Assembly: GCA_002753565.1 (NCBI GenBank)
Contig: PEAM01000005.1
Span: forward strand, 101,845-165,844
Direction of reading: 5' to 3'
Length of the DNA: 64,000 nucleotides
Source of the DNA: Magnetococcales bacterium
Lineage (GTDB): Bacteria > Pseudomonadota > Magnetococcia > Magnetococcales > JADFYX01
Positions 45,152-53,274 of the stretch are shown in pieces. The position numbers were made by a program, and so were the translations under genes. Under the pieces are notes generated by a model, which saw only the letters and a program-made list of their open reading frames with translations, ran no database searches and was not told the DNA's origin. Numbering within the stretch: the stretch's first letter is position 1; every line of letters starts with the position of its first letter.

Positions 45152-45190
45152 AAAAAAAGAGAGAAGGGCTCATCCCTTCTCTCTTTTTTT
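45152..45190. terminator. Bidirectional terminator between mmsF and the mamX unit
   Basis: A 10-bp stem (GAGAGAAGGG with CCCTTCTCTC, loop CTCAT) is flanked by seven A on the left and seven T on the right, so it has a T-run in both directions. It lies downstream of mmsF and would separate the mms6-mmsF transcript from the mamX-mamZ unit. Confidence 0.85.
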
Positions 45191-45229
45191 AAGTGAATAG
45201 TAGCGAATGACGCTCTATCAGACCCAGCT

Positions 45230-45568
45230 CTACAGTTTGCTGGCAACCATGCCAATAACCGGTAGTCGCCAAGCACGGGTAAGCAAAACCGAGACGATAC
45301 CAATAATGGCAAACAGGGCGATGACCAGAACCGAAAAGCTGAAGAAGAAAGCGCCAATAACAGGAATATGCAGGCTGAAAATAGCCAAGACACCCCAGAT
45401 CCAAAGAATCAAGCCCTGACGTGCATGGAAATGGACATATTCGTCATCTTTATTAAAAATCAGAGGCACCAAGCAGAGCACGCCCAGATAGCTGAATAGA
45501 GAGAGAATTCTGGACTTTGTGCTGTGGCTGCTTTTGAGCAACCAGGATGAGTTAGGCATTTTAATCAT
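45230..45568 (-). CDS. mmsF: MamF/MmsF-type magnetosome membrane protein (DUF4870)
   Basis: The 112-residue protein has three hydrophobic segments and the family motif FHARQGLILWIWGVLAIF, very similar to the plus-strand mamF (52596) with VAFHARQGVVLWIWEVL. In Magnetospirillum, MmsF and MamF control crystal size and shape. Because this copy follows an Mms6-type gene, I call it mmsF; mamF is equally possible. It is translated 24 bases after the mms6-like stop and ended by the terminator at 45152. Confidence 0.88.
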   Translation of the reverse strand: MIKMPNSSWLLKSSHSTKSRILSLFSYLGVLCLVPLIFNKDDEYVHFHARQGLILWIWGVLAIFSLHIPVIGAFFFSFSVLVIALFAIIGIVSVLLTRAWRLPVIGMVASKL

Positions 45569-45592
45569 TGTTCGATCCCCATTAGTATATTC

Positions 45593-46261
45593 TTAGCTGA
45601 CCGCTTCATCCAGCTGGCTGGTCAATTCGTCACGATTTTTCATATAGCTGTAGATGCCAACCCCCACGGCAGCAACCGCTCCAACCAAAAGAACAGGCCC
45701 CCAAGCCCCCAATCCAAGCCCCAGGCCCAAACTGGTGCCAGAACCTGACCAGATGGTGCCCCCAGCAGCCCCTTTGGCCGCTCCGGCAGTAACCGCGGCA
45801 CCCCCACCCCCAGCCGCTTTACTCGCAACCGCTTGGCCCGTGGTTGCAGCCCCTTGAGCCATGACTGGCCCGTTGGCTGCCGCCACCCCTTTGGCCGCTG
45901 TCGTACCCTTCATGGCAACGCCGCCATTGACAGCTGCCCCTTTGGCCCCAGCCCCTTTAACAGCGGCGCCCTTGGCGACTTTGGCCGCTTTGGCTACTTC
46001 TGGTGCTTCCCATTCACCCGCCATCATCATGCCGTTGGCTGCCGCACCCTTGGCTGCCGCCCCTTTGGTTGCAGCCCCCTTGGCGGCGACACCATTAACG
46101 GTTGCTCCGTTGGCTGCCGCACCCTTGACGGCAGTTCCCTTGGCAGCAGCCCCCCCTTTTCCAGCCGCAGCCTTGGCTGCTTGAGGCGCTTGCCATTCGG
46201 CTTCGCTTATGATGGCGCCTTGCGGAATGTTCATCATGGGCGGGTTGTTAATCACAGCCAT
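45593..46261 (-). CDS. mms6: Mms6/MamD-like crystal-shaping protein with a long repetitive N-terminal part
   Basis: The 222-residue protein ends in the Mms6 signature: GGTIWSGSGTSLGLGLGLGAWGPVLLVG (glycine-leucine repeat and membrane segment) and then a short tail with acidic residues (MKNRDELTSQLDEAVS), the part that binds iron in Mms6. The preceding 140 residues are a low-complexity array of alanine/lysine/glycine units such as AAKGAA, AVKGAA and AANGAT, with two matching EWxAPxxAKAA phrases. This is much longer than a normal Mms6 prepeptide and closer to MamD in length. The ATG at 46261 has AAAGGAT upstream. Confidence 0.88.
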   Translation of the reverse strand: MAVINNPPMMNIPQGAIISEAEWQAPQAAKAAAGKGGAAAKGTAVKGAAANGATVNGVAAKGAATKGAAAKGAAANGMMMAGEWEAPEVAKAAKVAKGAAVKGAGAKGAAVNGGVAMKGTTAAKGVAAANGPVMAQGAATTGQAVASKAAGGGGAAVTAGAAKGAAGGTIWSGSGTSLGLGLGLGAWGPVLLVGAVAAVGVGIYSYMKNRDELTSQLDEAVS

Positions 46262-46718
46262 TATTAGTATCCTTTCAACGGTAACGATTATTCGATTATA
46301 AGCCAACGCCTCGATTCATCCAGCAGAAGGAGTCGGCAGCTGTTATCATGTGCAAAGATTAGTAAACACGTTTCTACACCATTTCAGTGGGGCGGTGCAA
46401 CTTGATTCGACCATTTGCACCATGAAAAGCTGTAGATAGAAATGATTATTATTTACATACGATTGCAGGGAACGTAATGCATCGGGCATTGTCTATGCCA
46501 TCAGGCCTGGTCGATTTGGGGGGGCTGCCCCTCATAAGTAGAGAAAATGAGTAAAAAAGAGAGGCTGCCAGCCGTATGAAATAAGCTGAGATTATTGGAT
46601 CAGGCGGCATGTTTCACTCCATTTGAGGCTGAAAAGGGTTTGTGTTTCACCCTTGTTTGCCGATAAGATAGGCATTTGGTAACTGTTTTGTATCAGTCGT
46701 TGGAGAAATAAGAGAATC
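46262..46718. promoter_or_regulatory. Divergent regulatory region between mms6 and mamH
   Basis: No gene is present in this 457-bp gap. On the minus strand a perfect TATAAT (46295-46300) lies 34 bases before the mms6 start and is a good -10 candidate; no clear -35 is seen. A Fur-box-like stretch is at 46438-46456. Upstream of mamH, GGAG and AAGAGA occur before the ATG, but a promoter is not clear. This gap probably carries the promoters of both magnetosome arms. Confidence 0.6.
46438..46456 (-). promoter_or_regulatory. Fur-box-like sequence
   Basis: Read on the minus strand, GTAAATAATAATCATTTCT matches 13 of 19 positions of the classical Fur consensus GATAATGATAATCATTATC. Its position in the divergent promoter region fits iron control of the magnetosome genes. 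A match of this quality may also arise by chance in AT-rich DNA. Confidence 0.35.
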
Positions 46719-47960
46719 ATGTCCCTCGCCAGAGTTCAGGAGCGACACCAAAACACCCTGTTTTTGGTGGTTGCCCTCTCCATGATATTCATGACCCTCG
46801 TCCTGGCTATCCAACCCCTCTTCCTCAGAAGCCTGGGATTGGCTCGGGAGAATGCCGGTTTTGTCAACGCCAACATTCAGGTCATCACCGAAGTGGTCGA
46901 CCTCCTCTTTGTGGGCTATCTTGGCTATCTGTCCGATCGATTTGGTCGGCTTCCGCTTATGGTCTATGGCTTTCTTCTGGCTGGCTTTACCGCTCTGTTA
47001 ACCCCTTTCAGTCATGAGATTGGTGCGCTGTTTGGCATCAGCGGGTTGGCTGTTTTTTATGTTGCCCGTTCGGTGATGTCTATTGGCACCACGGCAGTCT
47101 GGCCTCAGGTTGCTACCCTGACCGGTGACTATTCCGACACGGAAAGTCGCCCCAAACTGCTGGCCAAGGTGGGGTTTATGATGGCCTTTGGCGCCACCCT
47201 GGTCTATGCCGTTCTCATGCAGTTGCCCAAACATGCCGGTATCGTCATTGTCATGCTGTTACCGGTTGTGGTCGCTTTTGCCGGTGCCTGGCTGTCTAAA
47301 CATTTTTTGGTGGAAATTGCCCCCAAACTGGAAGGGGGTCGCTTCCCTTTCGATGAGGTCAAAGCACTCCTGAAGAAGGAGAAGGGGTTGCGTCTCAGTT
47401 TTCTGTCTGCCTTCTCTTCTCGGAACGATATGGTCATCGTCGGGCTTTTTCTCATGACCTGGTTTATCTACTATTCCGATCTTCTGCCCGATGTCGGACA
47501 CACCCAAGCGGCCGGGCAGGCTGGAATCGTGATCGGTTTTATCGGTCTGATTGTCTTGATAACCATCCCTCTTTGGGGGTGGGCGATCGGCCGGTATGGT
47601 CGGGTTCCCTCTCTTATCCTTGGCTTGATGTTATCGGGGATTGGATTTACCTCATTTGGGTTGATTTATAATCCCCTGAGTTGGTGGACTCTGGTACCGG
47701 CTGCTTTGGTTGGTATGGGGCAGGCGGGCTGTCTGTTGGCTCCACAAACCTTGGCTCTGGATCTGGCCCCGGATAAAATTCGTGGTTCGGTGATGGGGGC
47801 TTTTAATACGGTTGGCTGTATTGGTATTATCTTTTTTCTTCAGGCTGGGGGGTTTTTGTTTGACTGGATCAGCCCCACCGCTCCATTTATTTTTACCGGA
47901 ATAGCCAATTTTATCATCATGCTTTATGGTTTGGTCATCATCAAAGATGCCCCCTATTGA
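46719..47960 (+). CDS. mamH: MamH: magnetosome major-facilitator transporter
   Basis: The 413-residue protein has 12 hydrophobic segments and the MFS loop motif GYLSDRFGRLPLMVYG between segments 2 and 3. IQPLFLRSLGLARENAGFVNANIQ matches the corresponding part of MamZ. MamH is thought to move iron into the magnetosome compartment or precursor. It is the first gene of the plus arm, as is usual for mamAB-type operons. Confidence 0.95.
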   Translation: MSLARVQERHQNTLFLVVALSMIFMTLVLAIQPLFLRSLGLARENAGFVNANIQVITEVVDLLFVGYLGYLSDRFGRLPLMVYGFLLAGFTALLTPFSHEIGALFGISGLAVFYVARSVMSIGTTAVWPQVATLTGDYSDTESRPKLLAKVGFMMAFGATLVYAVLMQLPKHAGIVIVMLLPVVVAFAGAWLSKHFLVEIAPKLEGGRFPFDEVKALLKKEKGLRLSFLSAFSSRNDMVIVGLFLMTWFIYYSDLLPDVGHTQAAGQAGIVIGFIGLIVLITIPLWGWAIGRYGRVPSLILGLMLSGIGFTSFGLIYNPLSWWTLVPAALVGMGQAGCLLAPQTLALDLAPDKIRGSVMGAFNTVGCIGIIFFLQAGGFLFDWISPTAPFIFTGIANFIIMLYGLVIIKDAPY

Positions 47961-48151
47961 TCCCTGTCAGCACAGCAATCTGTTGGGGGTGGGAGATAAA
48001 AAAAGCCGGGAAAGACACTTTTTTTTAGAAGTGCCACGACGAGTAGTGTATACCTAAAGAGCTATGGTAAGTTTTAATTTTCATTAATCAATTTGGCGTG
48101 CAGGTTCAAAATGTTCAGTTCGAAAAACATGACTTTACAGGGAAAGAGATA

Positions 48152-48382
48152 ATGGCCAACATTATATTTGGGTTGGTGGCGCTTGCGCTGGGACTGTGGG
48201 GCGTTTCTGTCTGGTGGTGGTCCATCGTTGAAATTCTACGGGGGTTGGTTCCTATCGCACTGATTCTTCTAGGGTTGGTTGCGCTGGGAGCGGGTGTTAC
48301 TCGAATGAGGGAACAGGAGAGAGCTGACTCGTACAGAGAGTCGGGAGAGCTTCAGGATGAAGCTTATACAATGGAAGAGTAG
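48152..48382 (+). CDS. mamI: MamI: small magnetosome membrane protein
   Basis: The 76-residue protein has two hydrophobic segments: MANIIFGLVALALGLWGVSVWWWSIVEILRG then LVPIALILLGLVALGAGV. WWWS and EILRGLVPIALILLGLVALGAG are the recognisable MamI phrases. An acidic C-terminus follows. MamI is needed for magnetosome vesicle formation. I chose the ATG at 48152, which has GGGAAAGAG upstream. MamE begins six bases after its stop. Confidence 0.93.
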   Translation: MANIIFGLVALALGLWGVSVWWWSIVEILRGLVPIALILLGLVALGAGVTRMREQERADSYRESGELQDEAYTMEE

Positions 48383-48388
48383 GGTCCA

Positions 48389-50569
48389 ATGAATTCCAAT
48401 TCTGACTCATTCTGTGGGAAGGTATACCACAAATATCTCTATCTGGTTGGTGTGACGGCTGTTTTGGTCATGATCGGCAGTTATTGGTATATCGAATACT
48501 ACAACAAGGGCATAGGGATCTCTGGCCAGGCTGTTCAGCAGGCTGGTGTGGGCGGTCGGGCTATGCCCGGCCCAAGGTTCAACAACCCCGGACAGCCTCC
48601 CGCCAATTCTCAAGGTTTCAGCCCCATTCCCCAAGGGCAGCAGATTGCCGCCGTGGCTCCTACCCTGGATAATGGCAACACCTTTGCCATGGTCGTTCGT
48701 ACCATGATGCCGAGTGTGGTTAATGTCAGTGCCACCAATGCCAAGAACCCCGACCCAGCCGTCCAGGGGGCACCGCCCAAACAGCCGGGCCTCAACTTTG
48801 CACGCCCCTTCAGCGGGATTGCCCAAGAGAGTATCGGTTCCGGTATTATTGTCACTGAAGATGGCTATGTTCTGACCAATTTTCATGTGGTGGAGCAGGC
48901 GCGACACATCAGCGTTACCGTGTTTAATGCCATGGGAACCAAGCGCTATCATGCCGACGTGATCGGTCGGGATGAGATGCGGGATCTGGCTCTGCTGAAA
49001 ATTGTCCCGGATCGCCCCCTGATCCCCGCCGCGTTGGGTGATAGCGAAAAGATCCAGGTAGGTGACTCGGTCATCGCCATTGGCAGCCCCTTTGGTCTGG
49101 ATCAGACCGTGAGCAAGGGGATTGTTTCCGGAAAAAATAAAATCGTCAATATTGGCGGCACCATTCATAAAGGGCTGCTGCAGACCGATGCGGCTATCAA
49201 CCGGGGTAATTCCGGTGGTCCTCTGGTGGATCGAGGGGCAACGGTTATTGCCATCAACACCGCCATCTATACTACTACCAGTGCCTTTGCCGGAGTGGGT
49301 TTTGCCATCCCCATGAAAATGGCCAAGGATTTTTTGGAAGAGTTGATCACCCTGCCCAACGTCAAGCCAGCCTTTGCCGGACAGGCCATGGGTGGCATGC
49401 CGGTGGCTGCGGTCAACAACGGCGCACCGCCTATCACACCCGATGCCATCATGCCCCACGGGGACCGGGGTCCGTGTGAATCCTGTCACGAAATACTGCC
49501 CGCCCCCCAACCGGTTAACTTTGGTGTCATGCCCAACGGTCAGGGCCAGGGGTCGTTCAATCAGTTCGGGCAGCAGATGGGGGCCATTCCTGTGGCGGCT
49601 CCCAATAACGGCGCTCCGCCCATCACAGCGGATGCCCCCATGCCCCATGGTGACCGGGGACCGTGCGAAACCTGTCACGAAATACTGCCATCTCCCCAGC
49701 CGGTCAACTTTGGCTTGGGGCCTCAGGGTGGCCGTGGTCAGAGAAATGTCAACCAGTTTTCTTTTACCCCGGGTGGGGCCATCGGACTGCCTGCGGCCAA
49801 TGTTATCGGTACAACCGGATGGATGGGAGCCAGCTTGCAGCAGTTGGATCAGGCCAGCGCCATCCGTCTGCAATCTCCGGTTCCGGCTGGTGTGCTGACC
49901 CTCGATGTGCAGCCAGGAAGCGCCTTTGAACGGGCCGGGCTGATGGGAGATGACATTCTGTTCAAGCTGAACGGTCGCCGGATTGCCTCTGTTGAGGATC
50001 TGGAAAGTCTGTTGGTCAAATTTGATCCGGGGGAGCAGGTTCGGGTCTCTATTATTCGTAACGGTGAACGCCAAGATCTTCAACTGACGATTGAACGCCC
50101 AGGGGCACAGACTGTTGCTCTCCAACAGCCCCAAACCTTTAACGGTCAAGCTGGCAATGCGCCACCCGCCAATAGTTTTGCCGCCCAACAGGCAGGCAAT
50201 GGCGCCATGCAGCCCCGCCGAGCCAATGCCACTCCCGGAGGGGCCGGTCCTGCTCTGACGGAGTTTGAGTGGATGGGGTTGGAGCTTTCTCCCATCAAAC
50301 AGGCCAAAACAGCCGCCAACCAAGGTAAGCCCGGTGCCAATCAACCCCCTCCACCGAGTAAGCGTGGCGCGCTGGTGGCAGAGGTTGATGTGGGTACAGC
50401 CGGGCAGCGGGCCGGTATCAAGGCCAAAGATATCATTATTGCCATCAATGGTCAGCCGGTGGATACGGCGGCTCGTTTGGATAATGCCATCAAATCCGTT
50501 GCTGGACAGGCGGGTGTTTTGTTGGAGGTTGACCGGGGAGGTCAGCGGATGTTTACGGTGCTTCAGTAA
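48389..50569 (+). CDS. mamE: MamE: HtrA-type protease with two magnetochrome motifs and two PDZ domains
   Basis: The 726-residue protein has one N-terminal membrane anchor (YLYLVGVTAVLVMIGSYW), then a trypsin-like domain with an intact triad His166 (NFHVVEQ), Asp199 (RDLALLK) and Ser275 (GNSGGPL). Two magnetochrome motifs carry CESCH (363-367) and CETCH (426-430) in a tandem segmental repeat. Two PDZ domains follow (around 470-570 and 620-726). MamE processes magnetosome proteins, activates crystal growth and binds haem. The long glycine/proline-rich N-terminal linker is typical. Confidence 0.97.
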   Translation: MNSNSDSFCGKVYHKYLYLVGVTAVLVMIGSYWYIEYYNKGIGISGQAVQQAGVGGRAMPGPRFNNPGQPPANSQGFSPIPQGQQIAAVAPTLDNGNTFAMVVRTMMPSVVNVSATNAKNPDPAVQGAPPKQPGLNFARPFSGIAQESIGSGIIVTEDGYVLTNFHVVEQARHISVTVFNAMGTKRYHADVIGRDEMRDLALLKIVPDRPLIPAALGDSEKIQVGDSVIAIGSPFGLDQTVSKGIVSGKNKIVNIGGTIHKGLLQTDAAINRGNSGGPLVDRGATVIAINTAIYTTTSAFAGVGFAIPMKMAKDFLEELITLPNVKPAFAGQAMGGMPVAAVNNGAPPITPDAIMPHGDRGPCESCHEILPAPQPVNFGVMPNGQGQGSFNQFGQQMGAIPVAAPNNGAPPITADAPMPHGDRGPCETCHEILPSPQPVNFGLGPQGGRGQRNVNQFSFTPGGAIGLPAANVIGTTGWMGASLQQLDQASAIRLQSPVPAGVLTLDVQPGSAFERAGLMGDDILFKLNGRRIASVEDLESLLVKFDPGEQVRVSIIRNGERQDLQLTIERPGAQTVALQQPQTFNGQAGNAPPANSFAAQQAGNGAMQPRRANATPGGAGPALTEFEWMGLELSPIKQAKTAANQGKPGANQPPPPSKRGALVAEVDVGTAGQRAGIKAKDIIIAINGQPVDTAARLDNAIKSVAGQAGVLLEVDRGGQRMFTVLQ

Positions 50570-50645
50570 GACTTTCTTTGCTGGTTGACTTAACCTTTGC
50601 GTTGTGCCAATCAGTCAGTCAGAGCTTAAGAGTGGAGAAGATGGC

Positions 50646-51443
50646 ATGGCAACCACCAAAAAACCGGGTGAGACCAAACAGACAACCCCCCGCAAGTGGG
50701 ACGAGATTCACCCTGCTTTGGCTGCCTCTGCTTCTCGATCGGGTCAACCGGTTGATCAGCAATCCGCTTCTGAACAGGGGCGGGACGCCTCTTCGGAGGG
50801 GATAGAGGGGGGTGACTCAGGAAAAGAGAGGGGAAGGCGGGGGATTCGTGCCAACGGGTTGGCCCCCTCATCTCCTAACCTGCTCTCTTTGGGCAGCCGA
50901 CCCCCTGCAGAGCGGTCGGACTCTTCGGCCGGAGAGGGAACTCGAAAGGTCCGTAAGCGGAAAAAAGCTGAAGTGGACCACTCCCCTTTTCGGTCTGATG
51001 CTGTTGATGGTCCCACCATTCAAGGGCAAGAGAGCGCCGCCTTTCGTGCCGAGGCTGCCAGGGCAGGTCGTGGGATGGATAGCTCGGAGATTCCTGTTGA
51101 GGGGTTGGGTGCGGTGGTGGGTAAGGTGGTTGATGGTGGTAAAAAAAGCTTCCGCAAGCCTGGACCAACTCAAGGGCGAACCGGCCCTTCCAAGCCACCA
51201 GAAAATTTTGCCCGGACGGTTGCTGGCAAGGTTCCTGCGGGGGCAAAGTCCATACTGCATGGTGTTGGTTCGGTGCTGAAGGGTGGGTCGGATATTCTTG
51301 TGGGTACGGTTGGCTGCCTGGGCGGAACCGCTGTCTGCATCTACGATACGGTCGCTGGGGTTGTGAAGCCGACCGATCAAGAGCAGCCTGATTCTGCGGC
51401 CCCCTTTTCTGGCAAACAGACTATTTTCAGAACGCAGACCTAG
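50646..51443 (+). CDS. MamJ-position protein, disordered with glycine-rich C-terminus
   Basis: The 265-residue protein is charged and low in order for its first 170 residues. It ends in a glycine/valine-rich part (GVGSVLKGGSDILVGTVGCLGGTAVCIYDTVAGVV) that could sit in or on a membrane. I do not recognise a named family. It lies between mamE and mamK, exactly where Magnetospirillum has mamJ, whose product links MamK to magnetosomes and is also mostly disordered. Sequence similarity to MamJ is not evident to me, so the equivalence is positional only. The ATG at 50646 has GGAGAAG upstream. Confidence 0.7.
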   Translation: MATTKKPGETKQTTPRKWDEIHPALAASASRSGQPVDQQSASEQGRDASSEGIEGGDSGKERGRRGIRANGLAPSSPNLLSLGSRPPAERSDSSAGEGTRKVRKRKKAEVDHSPFRSDAVDGPTIQGQESAAFRAEAARAGRGMDSSEIPVEGLGAVVGKVVDGGKKSFRKPGPTQGRTGPSKPPENFARTVAGKVPAGAKSILHGVGSVLKGGSDILVGTVGCLGGTAVCIYDTVAGVVKPTDQEQPDSAAPFSGKQTIFRTQT

Positions 51444-51502
51444 GGTTTGGGTTTGAATCACTATTTTGGATCACAATCTTTTTTTCCTGTTAGGAATGGG
51501 TT

Positions 51503-52543
51503 ATGACGGCAATGCAAAAGAGTAATACACCTCTGTTTTTGGGCATCGATTTAGGCACCTCCCAAACCGCGATCATGTCGAGTGAGGGGGGCAAAGCGCT
51601 GATTCGCTCTGTGGTCGGTTATCCCAAGGATGTCATCGGTGTTCGTCTTTTGAAGAAGACCTTGGTTGTCGGAGATGAGGCGTTGGAAAAGCGCTCCTAC
51701 CTCAATCTCCATTTTCCGCTGGAAGATGGGGTTCTCAAAGAGACCGGAGATCGGGAGATCAAGGCAGCTAAAGAGTTGATAGAGTATGCCATCGCCCAGG
51801 TGAACCCGGATGATCGAGGCCGGCTCTGTGGTATTATTGGTGTTCCGGCCCGTGCTTCGGTTACCAATAAGGCTCAGTTACTTAAAATTGCCGATGAGAT
51901 GCTCGATCTTTCCATGGTTGTCTCTGAACCTTTCATGGTGGCCTATGGTCTGAACTGTCTGACCAACACCATCATCATCGACATCGGAGCCGGCACCATC
52001 GACCTTTGTGCCATGAAGGGGACGGTTCCCTCCCAAGAGGACCAGATTACCCTGTTGAAGGCGGGCAACCATGTGGATGAGGTGCTGGCAGCCGAAATTG
52101 CCGAGTCCTATCCTGAGGTTCAGATGACCACCCTTTTAGCTAAAAAGATCAAAGAGCAGCACGGCTATGTTGGGGAGTCTCGTGAGAGTGTCATGGTCAA
52201 TCTGCGTGCTGGGGGTCGGCCGGTGACCTGCGACTTGAGCCGGGAAGTTCGGGTTGCCTGTGAGTCGATTCTGCCGGATATTCTGGAAAATGTAGAACAA
52301 CTGATCACCTCATTTGACCCGGAATATCAGGAAGATGCCTTGAAAAACATCATTCTGGCTGGTGGAGGTGGGCAGATTATGGGGTTGAGACAAGCTCTGT
52401 TGTCCCATCTGCAGGGTCATGGTGAAGTGAATGTTATCAGGGTGGAAGATCCCGATTTTGCCGGTGCTGCAGGGGCGTTGAAACTGGCGACGGAACTACC
52501 CCCTGAATATTGGACCCAGGTAGGTGATGTGATCGGCTCTTAG
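51503..52543 (+). CDS. mamK: MamK: actin-like filament protein
   Basis: The 346-residue protein has the actin-type nucleotide-binding motifs: phosphate 1 FLGIDLGTSQTAIM, phosphate 2 IIIDIGAGTIDLC and the adenosine motif ILAGGGGQIMG. It polymerises into filaments that align and segregate magnetosome chains. The length matches other MamK proteins. It is preceded by the MamJ-position gene and followed by mamF. Confidence 0.97.
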   Translation: MTAMQKSNTPLFLGIDLGTSQTAIMSSEGGKALIRSVVGYPKDVIGVRLLKKTLVVGDEALEKRSYLNLHFPLEDGVLKETGDREIKAAKELIEYAIAQVNPDDRGRLCGIIGVPARASVTNKAQLLKIADEMLDLSMVVSEPFMVAYGLNCLTNTIIIDIGAGTIDLCAMKGTVPSQEDQITLLKAGNHVDEVLAAEIAESYPEVQMTTLLAKKIKEQHGYVGESRESVMVNLRAGGRPVTCDLSREVRVACESILPDILENVEQLITSFDPEYQEDALKNIILAGGGGQIMGLRQALLSHLQGHGEVNVIRVEDPDFAGAAGALKLATELPPEYWTQVGDVIGS

Positions 52544-52595
52544 CCAAAATAGAGCGTCTATTATGAGAAAATACGATTGAGTATAGGAGTATAGA

Positions 52596-52922
52596 ATGGA
52601 CTTTCCAGGTATTATCAGACGGGATGGGGGCATTGGGCCTCAGATTATGGCAGCTATGAGCTATTTGGGCATTTTGGCTCTGGTACCTCTCATCATCAAT
52701 CGTCGAGACCCTTATGTTGCTTTTCATGCCCGCCAGGGGGTTGTTCTCTGGATTTGGGAGGTTCTGGCTGTTTTCAGCTTGGCTCTTCCGGTTGTGGGCC
52801 GGGTCTTTTTCCAGACCTCCAGCCTGATCTGTTTTATCCTCTCGGTGGCAGGATTGATCTCTGTTCTGTTGGGCCGGGCGTGGAAGTTTCCCCTGGTTGG
52901 TCAATGGGCAGAAAAGCTGTAA
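52596..52922 (+). CDS. mamF: MamF: magnetosome membrane protein (DUF4870)
   Basis: The 108-residue protein has three membrane segments and the family phrase VAFHARQGVVLWIWEVLAVFSL, ending LLGRAWKFPLVGQWAEKL. It is closely related to the minus-strand mmsF copy. MamF/MmsF proteins sit in the magnetosome membrane and influence crystal size. I recall mamF directly after mamK from Magnetococcus; this fits the taxonomic guess. Confidence 0.9.
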   Translation: MDFPGIIRRDGGIGPQIMAAMSYLGILALVPLIINRRDPYVAFHARQGVVLWIWEVLAVFSLALPVVGRVFFQTSSLICFILSVAGLISVLLGRAWKFPLVGQWAEKL

Positions 52923-52989
52923 ATCGAGTGGGTACGATGATTTTGGACGATTGGGTGTCAAAACCGCTGGAAAGTAGAGGGGATTAGCC

Positions 52990-53211
52990 GTGGTCAGGCT
53001 TGTCATATCCCTGATCTTTGCCATTTTTCTGCTGATTTTTGCCTCCCAGAATATGCACGAGATCGAAGTCCGTTTTGTCTTCGGAGAGCCGGTAGAGATG
53101 CCGATGATTCTGGCGATTGCCGGTGCTTTTGTCTGTGGGTTTGCGTTGGCCATTTTTTCGGTTATCGTTCGGGGAAGCGATAAGAAGGATGATGATGATT
53201 TTGGCTATTAA
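52990..53211 (+). CDS. mamL: MamL: small magnetosome membrane protein
   Basis: The 73-residue protein starts at GTG. It has two hydrophobic segments (LVISLIFAIFLLIFASQN; MILAIAGAFVCGFALAIFSVIV) with NMHEIEVRFVFGEPVEMP between them, as in LapA-like proteins, and a charged tail. MamL is essential for magnetosome membrane invagination. Its tail is acidic/mixed (RGSDKKDDDDFGY), whereas the Magnetospirillum protein ends in a basic amphipathic stretch. Confidence 0.9.
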   Translation: MVRLVISLIFAIFLLIFASQNMHEIEVRFVFGEPVEMPMILAIAGAFVCGFALAIFSVIVRGSDKKDDDDFGY

Positions 53212-53274
53212 CGCAGAGACTCATACCAGCATAATTTATTATTAACGATTGATTTTTGGAACTGTTTTTCTGTT

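Noticed and set aside
45861..46184. Alanine/proline-rich open frame antisense to the mms6-like gene
   Set aside because: It is the mirror of the alanine/lysine/glycine repeat region; low-complexity repeats produce open antisense frames.
48407..50344. A 645-codon open frame antisense to mamE
   Set aside because: It lies fully opposite a well-supported gene, has no recognisable domain and is rich in residues expected from the reverse complement of a glycine/proline-rich gene.
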